Shown: positions 15,956 to 24,261 of the stretch, in pieces
Layout: each line of letters begins with the position of its first letter
How positions within the stretch are numbered: position 1 is the first letter of the stretch
Assembly: GCA_965243335.1 (NCBI GenBank)
Contig: OZ251545.1
Coordinates: 2,294,001 to 2,358,000 of the forward strand
Length of the DNA: 64,000 nucleotides
Reading direction: 5' to 3'
Origin: JAJDXW01 sp965243335
GTDB lineage: Bacteria > Pseudomonadota > Gammaproteobacteria > HK1
Program-made: the position numbers and the translations under genes
Notes under the pieces: model-generated
Told to the model about the DNA's origin: nothing
Databases searched by the model: none
Seen by the model: the letters and a program-made list of their open reading frames with translations, nothing else

Positions 15956-18322
15956 TCAGCATGGGCGGTACGGCAGGCCGGCGGCGCCGCGGTGCGGCAG
16001 CCGCACCGCTCCGGGGCAGCCCGGATCGGTGCGGTACGGGTCCCCGTCGAACCCGGTCCAGCGCCACTCGACCCCGTCCGGGACGGGGGCCGCGGCGTCC
16101 GCCGCCGGCAGCCGCGAGACGATCCCGGCGAAGACCCCGAGCGCCTGACCGGAGCCGCTCAGCCCGGCCGCCCGGTTGTCGTCGAACCCGACCCACACCA
16201 CCGCGACGTAGCCTCCCGCGAAGCCGGCGAACCAGCTATCGCGCCCCCCGTTCGTGGTCCCCGTCTTGCCGGCCGCATGGAGGGCGGCCGGAAGGCGTTC
16301 GCGCATCCCCCGCCCGGTCCCCTCTTCGAGCACGGCTTCGAGCGCCGCCCGGAGGACGTAGACCGCGGACGGATCGGCGACCGGCTCGACCGAGAAGCCG
16401 TACCGGGCGAGGGGCCGCCCCTCGGGGCCGGTCACCTCGTGGATCGCCCGGAGCGGAGACCGGAGCCCCTCGTTGGCGAGCGCCTGGTAGACCTGGGCGA
16501 CCTGGAACGGACTGAGATCGATCGACCCCAGCAGCAGCGAGGGTGAAGAAGGAAGCGGACCCGCCAGCCCGAGCCGTTCGAGGACCGCGGCCACCCGCGG
16601 CACGCCGAGCGACAGGCCGAGCCGCGCGGTCGCCGCGTTGCGGGACAGCGCAAGGGCGCGATAGAGAGGCATCGTCCCCAGGTGCTCGCCGTCGTGGTTG
16701 CGCGGGGCCCACCGCCGGCCGTCGTCGAGACGCACCTCGACCGGAGAGTCCTCGACCGGGCTCGCGATCGAATAGCCGCGTTCGAGGGCCGTGAGGTAAA
16801 CGGCAGGCTTGATCAGGGACCCGATGGGGCGCTTCGCGTCGAGCGCCCGGTTGAAGCCGCGCGCCCGCGCCCGCCGGTCGCCGACCACCGCCAGCACGTC
16901 GCCGCTGTCGGCGCGGGCGACGAGGACCGCGCCCTGGAGGACCCCGGCCGCGAGACCTCTGCGGCGCTCCGCGGCGGCCAGCTCCCGGGCGAGCACCCGT
17001 TCGGCCGTCGCCTGCACCCCGGGGTCGAGGGCGGTGAAGATCCGGAGGCCCTCGGTGCGGAGGTCGCCGTCCCGGTAGTCGCGGGAGAGCTGGCGGCGCA
17101 CGAGGTCGATGAACGCCGGGTGGGGAGAGGCGCCGCGCGGACGCTCGGACCGCACCCCAAGGGGGCGCGCCTTGGCGGCGGCGGCCTGCGCCGCCCCGAC
17201 GACGCCGCGGGCCGCCATCACGTCGAGCACGAGGTCGCGGCGCCGAAGCGCCCGTTCGGGCTTCCGCCACGGGTTGTACGCGGAGGCGCCGCGGGCGAGC
17301 CCGATGAGAAGCGCGGCCTCGGGCAGATCGAGCTCGTCGAGCCGGCGGCCGAAATAGAACCACGAGGCGAGCCCGAAGCCGTGGATCGCCCGCCGGCCGT
17401 CCTGGCCGAGGTACACCTCGTTGAGATACACCTCCAGCAGCTCCTCCTTGGAGTAGCGCGCTTCCAGCAGCAGGGCCATGAGCGCCTCGCTGGCCTTGCG
17501 CAGCAGCGTGCGTTCGCGCGACAGAAATAGGTTCTTCGCGAGCTGCTGGGTGAGGGTGCTGCCCCCCTGCACGAAGGACCCCGCGCGCACGTTCGCCCAC
17601 GCGGCGCGCGCGACGGCGATGAGGGAGATCCCGTGATGCTCGAAGAACCGCCGGTCCTCGACCGCGATCAGCCCCGCGACGAGCACCGGCGGCGCATCGT
17701 CCAGCCGGACCAGCACCCGGTCCTCGTGGTGGCGGGGATAGATGCGGCCGACGAGGGAGGGGTCCAGCCGTACGATCGCGGCGGATCCTCCGCCCGCGTC
17801 GAGGGTGCGCACGACGCCCGTATCGAACCCGACCTCGATCCGGCGCGCCGGCTCCTCCGCGTCCCAGAAGCGGAACGCGCGGGTCTCGATGACGAAGCGG
17901 TTGCCGGCGCGGTGATAGCTCCCGGGCCGGCGCGGCCGGTCCTCCGGGTGGTATCCCGCGCGCCGGAGCTCGTCCTCCAGCGTGTCGGGGTCCAGCCGGG
18001 CCCCCGGCCACAGCTCGACGGGACGGGCGTAGACGCGGGCGGGCAACGCCCAGCGCTTGCCTTCGAACTGGGCCCGGACCCGGACGTCGAGCCAGGCGAC
18101 GTAGCCGACCGCGAAGACGAGCACGAGGACCGCCGCCCGCCACGCGAACGACCGAAGGAGCCGCCGCCCGCGGCCTCCCGAGCGCCGGCGGCGGCCCCCG
18201 GAGCGCGGGCCGCGGCTCGCCGGCTTCGCCTTCCCGCCGCCCGGCGGGCGCTTCGCCGGCTTCGTTCCCGGGGTCCCGGCGCGGCGTCCGGACCCGGCGG
18301 TTCGTTTGCCGGACTTCGCCAT
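15956..18322 (-). CDS. mrcB: Bifunctional penicillin-binding protein 1B (glycosyltransferase/transpeptidase)
   Basis: This is a class A PBP that polymerises and cross-links peptidoglycan at the inner membrane. The 788-residue protein has a long basic cytoplasmic tail rich in Gly/Arg/Lys, one membrane anchor (about residues 62–80), a UB2H-like segment, then the GT51 domain with EDRRFFEHHG and QGGSTLTQQLAKNLFL. The transpeptidase domain carries the SxxK motif (SLIK, Ser near residue 500), SRN and KTGTT (near 685). The C terminus is short. The order and UB2H region favour PBP1B over PBP1A. Confidence 0.93.
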   Translation of the reverse strand: MAKSGKRTAGSGRRAGTPGTKPAKRPPGGGKAKPASRGPRSGGRRRRSGGRGRRLLRSFAWRAAVLVLVFAVGYVAWLDVRVRAQFEGKRWALPARVYARPVELWPGARLDPDTLEDELRRAGYHPEDRPRRPGSYHRAGNRFVIETRAFRFWDAEEPARRIEVGFDTGVVRTLDAGGGSAAIVRLDPSLVGRIYPRHHEDRVLVRLDDAPPVLVAGLIAVEDRRFFEHHGISLIAVARAAWANVRAGSFVQGGSTLTQQLAKNLFLSRERTLLRKASEALMALLLEARYSKEELLEVYLNEVYLGQDGRRAIHGFGLASWFYFGRRLDELDLPEAALLIGLARGASAYNPWRKPERALRRRDLVLDVMAARGVVGAAQAAAAKARPLGVRSERPRGASPHPAFIDLVRRQLSRDYRDGDLRTEGLRIFTALDPGVQATAERVLARELAAAERRRGLAAGVLQGAVLVARADSGDVLAVVGDRRARARGFNRALDAKRPIGSLIKPAVYLTALERGYSIASPVEDSPVEVRLDDGRRWAPRNHDGEHLGTMPLYRALALSRNAATARLGLSLGVPRVAAVLERLGLAGPLPSSPSLLLGSIDLSPFQVAQVYQALANEGLRSPLRAIHEVTGPEGRPLARYGFSVEPVADPSAVYVLRAALEAVLEEGTGRGMRERLPAALHAAGKTGTTNGGRDSWFAGFAGGYVAVVWVGFDDNRAAGLSGSGQALGVFAGIVSRLPAADAAAPVPDGVEWRWTGFDGDPYRTDPGCPGAVRLPHRGAAGLPYRPC

Positions 18323-18591
18323 CGCGGGGCATTGTTGCCGAACGCTCCGGCCCGGAGGTATGCAGCCCGAGTCATTTCGTTCGGTCGATTCCGCAATACT
18401 TCTTCTAATAATCTGTTTCAGATAACAAAATCAGACTTGGTTACGCACGAGTATAAGCTTGCGGCCTCGGGCCGATGGAAGCCCGGGCACGGGTTCCGCG
18501 AAAGCCCGTCATTCCCGCTTGCTCCCCCCTTTCGCAAGGATGGCGAGGGACAACGGACGGAAAGGACCACTCACCCAAGCTTTGTGCGTGA
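18323..18591. other. Intergenic region with AT-rich segment
   Basis: This is the upstream region of mrcB and the downstream region of the TIGR04282 gene. Positions 18370–18465 are clearly AT-rich and include a small ATCTG-TTT-CAGAT palindrome. A CGTCATTCCCGC stretch near 18508 resembles the ends of common intergenic repeats. No gene is supported. The AT-rich block is the likely mrcB promoter region. Confidence 0.4.
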
Positions 18592-19221
18592 TCAGGAAAG
18601 GAGATCCGATCGGAGCTCCGGAGGCTCGAGATGCACGAGGTCGTCGGGACGGTCGACGTCGGGCAGCGGCGCCGTCTCGCGCCAGCCCCACCCGAGCGCG
18701 CGGAGGCGCCGGCGGGTCTCGGACAGCACCCGCTCGGTCCCCCAGTCGATGCCGGTGAACAGCGATGCATCGTACCGGCGAAGCCCGATGAGGACGTAGC
18801 CGCCGTCGAGGGCGGGCGCGAGCACCGCATCCGCCCCGGCCTCGAGCCACTGCGCGCCCTGGCGGAGCTGGCCCGCGCCGAGACCCGGGCAGTCGCTTCC
18901 GGCGAGGAGCGCGCGCGAGCCCCGCCGGGCCAGCATGTCCCGCATCGCGGCCCCCATGCGCTCGCCGAGGTCCCGGCCCTCCTGCACCCTCAGCCGGATG
19001 GGGTAGCGGAGGCCGAGGTCGCGGAAGGAAGGGTGGCCGCAGTCCGGGGCGCCCCAGAGCGAGACCGGGCCGGCGCGGGAGGAGACGGCCGCGGCCACCG
19101 CCCGGTCGGTCATGCGCCGCTGGAGCTCCGCCGCCCCCTCCTCCCCGAGCGCGGGGATGAGCCGGCGCTTGGCCCGCCCCGGAACCGGGGCGCGGGCGAA
19201 TACCGCGATCTCGACCGTCAC
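18592..19221 (-). CDS. TIGR04282-family (DUF2064) glycosyltransferase-like protein
   Basis: The 209-residue protein starts at GTG 19219–19221, overlapping the upstream gene by GTGA. The pattern VEIAVFARAPVPGRAKRRLIPALG at the N terminus, LLAGSDCPGL in the middle and APALDGGYVLIGLR are signatures of the TIGR04282/DUF2064 group, a nucleotide-transferase-like fold. The exact reaction is not established. It stands with the TIGR04283 glycosyltransferase and an ArsS-like radical SAM enzyme, a known conserved trio. Confidence 0.88.
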   Translation of the reverse strand: MTVEIAVFARAPVPGRAKRRLIPALGEEGAAELQRRMTDRAVAAAVSSRAGPVSLWGAPDCGHPSFRDLGLRYPIRLRVQEGRDLGERMGAAMRDMLARRGSRALLAGSDCPGLGAGQLRQGAQWLEAGADAVLAPALDGGYVLIGLRRYDASLFTGIDWGTERVLSETRRRLRALGWGWRETAPLPDVDRPDDLVHLEPPELRSDLLS

Positions 19222-19952
19222 CGGCCCCCGCCCTCGACTCCGCCCCCGCTTGCTGCGGCGCCCTGGCCCCCGGCGCCACCCCCGGCACGGTTCCGGAGCC
19301 GGTAGCGGCGGGCGAGCCGGTCGGGGTCGGCGCCGAGCGCATAGGCCCCCCGGAGCCACCACATCAACGCGGTGGTCCGGGCGATCCCGCCCGCTTCCCA
19401 GCGGCGGCTCGAGGTGACCACCGGCGCCCGCGGGCGGACCGGGCGGACGATCCGCCGGAGCCGGCGGCACAGCTCCACGTCCTCGAGCAGGGCGACGTCC
19501 GCGAACCCTCCCGCCGTGAAGAAGAGGTCCCGCGCGACGAAGATCGCCTGGTCGCCGGTCGCGATGCCGCTCAGCCGGGAGCGAAGCGTGATCATGCGCT
19601 CGATGACCCGGAACGCGGGGTGCGGGCCGGAGAGCCGCACGCCGAAGCTGCCCCAGCCGGGCCGCCCGCCGAGCGCCTCCGACACCGCCCGGTCCGCGTC
19701 CGGGGGAAGGGTCGTGTCGGCGTGCAGGAACACGAGCACGCGGCCCGACGCGGCGGCGGCCCCCGCGTTCATCTGGCGGGCGCGGCCCCGGGGCGCGGCG
19801 AGCACCCGATCCGCCCCGCGCGCCGCGAGCCGGGGGGTTCCATCGCGGCTGCCGCCGTCCGCCACGATGACCTCGTGCCCCCGTTCGCGGAGCGGCCGCA
19901 GGGCCTCGAGCGCGGCCTCGATGCCGTCCGCCTCGTCGAGCGACGGCATCAC
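19218..19952 (-). CDS. TIGR04283-family glycosyltransferase (GT2 fold)
   Basis: This GT-A fold transferase has the typical motifs: PSLDEA in strand 1, VIVADGGSRDGT, RGRARQMNAGA, FLHADTTLPP and GDQAIFVARDLFF. The GTG at 19950–19952 gives 244 residues but cuts into the first beta strand. The same frame upstream reads LSRRPPLSIV, which is family-like. CTG at 19977–19979 overlapping the upstream TGA is a possible true start. It overlaps the TIGR04282 gene by GTGA and follows the radical SAM gene without a gap. Confidence 0.88.
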   Translation of the reverse strand: MMPSLDEADGIEAALEALRPLRERGHEVIVADGGSRDGTPRLAARGADRVLAAPRGRARQMNAGAAAASGRVLVFLHADTTLPPDADRAVSEALGGRPGWGSFGVRLSGPHPAFRVIERMITLRSRLSGIATGDQAIFVARDLFFTAGGFADVALLEDVELCRRLRRIVRPVRPRAPVVTSSRRWEAGGIARTTALMWWLRGAYALGADPDRLARRYRLRNRAGGGAGGQGAAASGGGVEGGGR

Positions 19953-19975
19953 GATGGAGAGGGGGGGCCGCCGGC

Positions 19976-20977
19976 TCAGACGAGCGCGCCTCCGTTGCGC
20001 GCCTCTCCGTCGAGCGCGCCTCCGCAGCTACTCCCCTGCCCCGCCGTGCAGCCGTAGCAGTGGCCGCGGACCGCGATCGGATTGCCGGCGAGGTCCAGGC
20101 CGATGAGGTCCGCGAGATGCGCGCGGCCGGAGACCGCCGGGGAGCGCAGCCCGAGCCCCAGCATCTGGTTGAAGTCGCAGTCGTATACGTATCCCCGCCA
20201 GTCGACGCTGACGAGGCGGCGGCACATCACGGTGTCGAGGTTGGCCTCCTGGTGAGCGGCCCGCAGGGCGGCCATGTAGGGCTCGAACTCGCGGCGGGAG
20301 ACGAGCGTGCTCCCGAAACGGCCGATCGGCATGTTGGCGAGCACCAGCAGCCGGTTGAAGCGGACCCCGTGCCGCTCGCCGAGGCGTCGGCGGTACTCCG
20401 CCTCGAGATCGCGCTGGGGCGGCGGGAGCACCGGGCCCTGCGGATTGAACACGAGCTGGAGCTCGAGACCGGAGCCCGGCTCGCCGTACCCGAGCCGGTT
20501 GAGGCGGCGGAGCCCCGCGATGCTGCGCTCGAACACCCCCTTGCCCCGCTGGCCGTCGACGTTGTCCTCCTCGTAGCACGGCAGGGAGGCGACGACCTCG
20601 ACCTCGCGGGAGGCCAGGAACTCGGCAAGCCCCGCCTCCACCTGATCCGGCTCCTCGAGCACGGTGAGGTTGCAGCGGTCCATCACGCGGACCCCGAGCC
20701 CGCGGGCGGAATCGACGAGGTATCGGAAGGGCGCGTGCAGCTCCGGGGCGCCCCCGGTGAGGTCGAGGGTCCCCGCCCCGGAGGTGCGCAGGAATTCGAG
20801 CACGAGATCGGCCGTCTCCCGGCTCATCTCCTCGGTGCGGCGCGGCCCCGCGCTGACGTGACAATGCAGGCACGACTGGTTGCACCGGTAGCCCACGTTG
20901 ACCTGCAGGGTCTCGATCCGCGCCCGGCGAAGGGGGGGGAAGCCGGTGGATTCGAGGAGCGGCAGGACCGCGTGCAT
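19976..20977 (-). CDS. arsS: Radical SAM/Cys-rich protein (ArsS family, TIGR04167)
   Basis: This radical SAM enzyme of 333 residues has the cluster motif CNQSCLHC at Cys32, Cys36 and Cys39. A DLTGGAPEL motif and a C-terminal Cys-rich DUF3641-type domain follow (CRRLVSVDWRGYVYDCDFNQML, then GHCYGCTAG and CGG). ArsS family members act in arsenosugar synthesis when next to ArsM. No arsM is seen here. The neighbours are the TIGR04283 and TIGR04282 transferases, so an arsenic-independent or still unknown modified-sugar pathway is possible. The start ATG 20975–20977 fits the family N terminus. Confidence 0.88.
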   Translation of the reverse strand: MHAVLPLLESTGFPPLRRARIETLQVNVGYRCNQSCLHCHVSAGPRRTEEMSRETADLVLEFLRTSGAGTLDLTGGAPELHAPFRYLVDSARGLGVRVMDRCNLTVLEEPDQVEAGLAEFLASREVEVVASLPCYEEDNVDGQRGKGVFERSIAGLRRLNRLGYGEPGSGLELQLVFNPQGPVLPPPQRDLEAEYRRRLGERHGVRFNRLLVLANMPIGRFGSTLVSRREFEPYMAALRAAHQEANLDTVMCRRLVSVDWRGYVYDCDFNQMLGLGLRSPAVSGRAHLADLIGLDLAGNPIAVRGHCYGCTAGQGSSCGGALDGEARNGGALV

Positions 20978-21112
20978 GGGGGGTTCCTGGAAGCTCGGAG
21001 GGGGACGGGGGCCGCACGCGCCAGGCGGGGCGCCGCCGCCGCTCGTGTTCCGGCGTGCCGTGTTCGCGAGGGTGTCGGCGAGTGAGTGTAGCCGCACCGC
21101 GCCGTATCGCGG

Positions 21113-21118
21113 TAGAAT
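21113..21118 (+). promoter_or_regulatory. Putative -10 box for tRNA-Ala
   Basis: TAGAAT ends 11 bases before the first base of the tRNA, the spacing expected for a stable-RNA promoter. The -35 region is not obvious. Confidence 0.45.
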
Positions 21119-21129
21119 GCCGCCCGCAC

Positions 21130-21205
<76 letters not shown>

Positions 21206-21258
21206 GATCCCCGTTTCCCCACTCCTCTCCCGCCCGCGCCAGCGGTCGAACTCGGGAC

Positions 21259-22521
21259 ATGCAGGAAGCCCCACCACTCGCCGGGCTCAAGGTCATCGAC
21301 GCGGGCAGCTTCATCGCCGCCCCCGCGGCGGCCACCGTGATGGCGGACCTCGGGGCGGACGTCATCAAGCTCGAGCCCCCCGCCGGCGACCCGTTCCGGC
21401 AGCTCCGCCACGCCCCCGGGAATCCCCCCTGCGAGGTGGACTACGGGTGGCTCATGGACAACCGGAACAAGCGGGGGCTGGCGCTCGACCTCAAGAACGA
21501 AGCGGGCCGGGGAGCCCTCCACCGGCTCATCCGGGATACGGACGTCTTCGTCACCAACACCCCGCTCGCCGCGCGCGGACGGCTCGGGATCGGCTACGAG
21601 GCTCTCGCGGCGCACAACGAGCGGCTGATCTACGCCTCCCTCACCGCCTACGGCGAACACGGCCCGGAGCGGCTCGACACCGGCTTCGACAGCACCGCGC
21701 TCTGGGCGCGGAGCGGGCTGATGGACATGGTGCGGCCCGCGCCGGACTCGCCGCCCGCGAAGTCCCTCCCCGGCATGGGCGACCACCCGACCGCACTCAC
21801 CCTGTACGCGGCCATCGCCACCGCCCTCTTTCGGCGCGAGCGCACCGGCCGGGGCGGCTACGTCGCCACCAACCTGATGGCGAACGGGCTGTGGTGGAAC
21901 GGCCTGCACGCGCAGGCGATGCTGTGCGGGGCGGAGTTTCCGCGGCGCCCGGGGCGCGAGGACGCGCCGAGCGCCCTGCACAACTTCTACCGCACCGCGG
22001 ACGGGCGCTGGCTCCAGCTCGTCGTCATCCCCGAGGACAAGCGCTGGCCGCGACTCGCCCGCGCGGTCGGGCGCCCGGACCTCATCCGGGACCCGCGCTT
22101 CGCCACCCGGGAGGCGCGGCACGCGAACCCGCGCGCGCTCATCCGCGCGCTCGACGAGGCGTTCGCGGCGGCCGACCTCGCCGAGTGGCGTCGGCGGCTC
22201 GCCGAGCACGAGGTCTCCTGCGGGGTCATCTCGACCCTGCGGGACATCCCGGAGGACCGGCAGATGCGGGAGAGCGGCGCCCTCACCGCCCTCGACGACC
22301 CGGAGGCGGGCGCGGAGTACGTGGTGTCGAGCCCGCTCTGGATCGACGGCGCCCCGCGGGCGAGCCCGTCGCGCCCGCCCGGGCTCGGCGAGCACTCGGT
22401 CGAGATCCTGCGCGAGCACGGCTTCTCGACAGAGGACGTCGAGCGGTTGCGGGAGGCGGGGGCCATCGGAGGCGCGGCCCCGTCGGACCGGCCACCGTCC
22501 CCGACCGCCGAGCGCCCTTGA
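21259..22521 (+). CDS. CaiB/BaiF CoA-transferase family protein
   Basis: This family III CoA-transferase has 420 residues. The N terminus (PPLAGLKVIDAGSFIAAPAA, then LADLGADVIKLEPPAGD in family form), the NRNKRGLALDLK motif and the GMGDHPTAL segment holding the catalytic Asp are all present. It moves CoA between carboxylic acids by way of a mixed anhydride. It stands alone between two tRNA genes, so the substrate is open. The start ATG at 21259 lies 53 bases after tRNA-Ala. Confidence 0.93.
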   Translation: MQEAPPLAGLKVIDAGSFIAAPAAATVMADLGADVIKLEPPAGDPFRQLRHAPGNPPCEVDYGWLMDNRNKRGLALDLKNEAGRGALHRLIRDTDVFVTNTPLAARGRLGIGYEALAAHNERLIYASLTAYGEHGPERLDTGFDSTALWARSGLMDMVRPAPDSPPAKSLPGMGDHPTALTLYAAIATALFRRERTGRGGYVATNLMANGLWWNGLHAQAMLCGAEFPRRPGREDAPSALHNFYRTADGRWLQLVVIPEDKRWPRLARAVGRPDLIRDPRFATREARHANPRALIRALDEAFAAADLAEWRRRLAEHEVSCGVISTLRDIPEDRQMRESGALTALDDPEAGAEYVVSSPLWIDGAPRASPSRPPGLGEHSVEILREHGFSTEDVERLREAGAIGGAAPSDRPPSPTAERP

Positions 22522-22570
22522 ACACGCGCGAAAGGCAGGCCATCCTTCGCGCTCGCGATACGAGACCAAA

Positions 22571-22644
22571 GCCCCGGTAGCTCAGCAGGACAGAGCGGAC
22601 GCCTCCTAAGCGCCAGGTCCCAGGTTCGAATCCTGGTCGGGGCA
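22571..22644 (+). tRNA. tRNA-Arg (anticodon CCU)
   Basis: A 74-base cloverleaf without an encoded CCA. The acceptor GCCCCGG pairs with TCGGGGC, the D stem is GCTC/GAGC, and the anticodon loop CTCCTAA reads CCT for AGG codons. There is one A-C mismatch in the anticodon stem. The T arm is CCAGG-TTCGAAT-CCTGG. The missing CCA contrasts with the nearby tRNA-Ala. Confidence 0.93.
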
Positions 22645-22787
22645 CATCCCCTCCCCCGCCCCGGCGATGCCGGGCCGCTCAGCCGCTGGATCGGGGCGAA
22701 TCCGCCTCCGACCAAGCCCCTCCCGTTCACGTGAAGAGACCCCGCCGGGTCCTCCCTGCCCGGTGGTCCGGCCCACCGGATGCGGTC

Positions 22788-22793
22788 TACAAT
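22788..22793 (+). promoter_or_regulatory. Putative -10 box of Uma2 gene
   Basis: TACAAT lies 31 bases before the start codon of the Uma2 gene, with an AGGGAGACGAGG-type ribosome binding site between. The same TACAAT hexamer occurs at 24164–24169 upstream of the aminotransferase gene. No clear -35 accompanies either. Confidence 0.3.
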
Positions 22794-22824
22794 TCCGGCG
22801 CGACCGAAGCGCAGGGAGACGAGG

Positions 22825-23856
22825 ATGGCGGCGCCCCATGAGAAGACGATCGACCGGTGGAGGGGCGGCTTGGAGGCGGAGCCAGGGCCGGAGGCCGGCC
22901 GGCGGCCCGCCGCGCCGCGCCCGGAGGGGCTGGCGATCTCCGAGCTCGAGTTCGTCGGCTGCACCGCGGTTCCCATGACCTGGCGGGAGTTCCGCCGCTA
23001 CGAGGGGCGGCTCGAGGTCTGGGACGCGGAGACCGAAACCGCCTGGATGGTGCGCGAGCCCACCAGCCCCACCCACGAGAGCCCCTCGCACGGTCTCACG
23101 GGCCTCGTCGAGCGCATCGGCGCGGTGCGCGGCGCCCCCATCAAGTGCTTCGGCGCGATGGACCTGCTGATGCGCGACGAACGCGGCGTGCCGCGGCGCA
23201 TCATGCAGGCGGACCAGACCGTGTATCTCTACCCGGCGCGGGCGGAGCTGCTGGGGTCGAGCGCGATGGTGGTGGGGAAGCACAGCTACCCGGACGTGGT
23301 GCTGGAGGTCGACCACACCACGGACGTTCGACGGGGCAAGCTCAAGCTGTACGAGGCGTGGGGGTTCCCGGAGGTCTGGGTGGAAGTGCCCGACCACGCC
23401 GCGCCGAGCCGCCCGCGGGGGCGGCTGCCGGGGCTGACGATCCACCTGCTGGAAGGGGGCGCGTACCGGGAGTCGCCGGTGAGCCGTGCGTTTCCCGACT
23501 GGCGGGCGACGGCCATCCACGAGGCGCTGGGCGAGATCGAGCCCTCGGGGTGGACGCACGCGACCCTGAAGCGTCTGGGCCGGACCCTGGGCGCGCGCGA
23601 CGGGACCGGGCCGGACGACGACCCCCTGCTCCGTTCCCTCCGCGACGAGAGCCGGGAGGAAGGCCATACCACGGGGATGGCGGAAGGCCGGGCGAAGACG
23701 ATCCGCCAGATCCTGCTGTCGCGCGGCATAGAGGTCTCCGCGGGATTTCCCGCCGACGCGCCCGGCTTCGCCGAATCGCCGGAAGAAGAAGCGGTCGCCG
23801 CGGCCCTCGCCTGCGACAGCGAACAGGGCTTCCACACCCGAATCCGCAGGCCCTGA
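22825..23856 (+). CDS. Uma2 family endonuclease-fold protein (large type)
   Basis: This 343-residue Uma2/DUF820-type protein has the PD-(D/E)XK core PDVVLEVDHTTDVRRGKL followed by LYEAWGFPEVWVEVPD. That gives the DxE, K and VPExW pattern. Extra N-terminal (about 100 residues) and C-terminal (about 130 residues) regions go beyond the short family form. The C-terminal part holds a helical EEGHTTGMAEGRAKTIRQIL segment, like the tails of PD-(D/E)XK transposase-linked proteins. Uma2 genes are multi-copy in some lineages and their role is unknown. The ATG 22825 follows a good purine-rich RBS. Confidence 0.8.
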   Translation: MAAPHEKTIDRWRGGLEAEPGPEAGRRPAAPRPEGLAISELEFVGCTAVPMTWREFRRYEGRLEVWDAETETAWMVREPTSPTHESPSHGLTGLVERIGAVRGAPIKCFGAMDLLMRDERGVPRRIMQADQTVYLYPARAELLGSSAMVVGKHSYPDVVLEVDHTTDVRRGKLKLYEAWGFPEVWVEVPDHAAPSRPRGRLPGLTIHLLEGGAYRESPVSRAFPDWRATAIHEALGEIEPSGWTHATLKRLGRTLGARDGTGPDDDPLLRSLRDESREEGHTTGMAEGRAKTIRQILLSRGIEVSAGFPADAPGFAESPEEEAVAAALACDSEQGFHTRIRRP

Positions 23857-23904
23857 TCCTCCTCCGCCCCGCCGCCGGGCCTCCGCAGCCTGCTCCCGCG
23901 AGCC

Positions 23905-24104
23905 GTGCGGGTTCCCCACCGGGTCGAGATTCTCGAGTGGCGGCGCATGGTGGCGCATGGCCGGAAACGGGGCATCACCTTCAGCCAGCCGGATTTGTTC
24001 ATTGCAGCAACCGCGCGCGGGTACATGGCCTCACGGTCTGCACCCGGCACGAAGGCGATTTCCGAAAGGCAGAGGTTGACGTCCTCAATCCCTGGGCGGG
24101 ATGA
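23905..24104 (+). pseudogene. Frameshifted C-terminal remnant of a VapC-type PIN toxin
   Basis: One frame reads VEILEWRRMVAHGRKRGITF followed by SQPDLFIAATA, typical of the VapC PIN domain's third acidic residue region. A second frame then continues with VHGLTVCTRHEGDFRKAEVD and VLNPWAG, the standard VapC tail (LTVVTRNxxDF...GVxVLNPW). A frameshift near 24015 separates them. The N-terminal half with the first Asp and the antitoxin gene are absent, so this is a dead toxin fragment. Confidence 0.75.
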
Positions 24105-24261
24105 CCCCGGACAAGCCCGATTGAACCGTCCTCCCTGGAAAGTCGCCGGCACCCGTCCCGCACTACAATTGGGCCTCGGGGGCACTGCGGAGTGCGGGGG
24201 CCTCGGGGGACCGCGGGCGAGGCCCGGCCGACCGACGCGCCGGGTGGAGAAGGGGGAGAGG

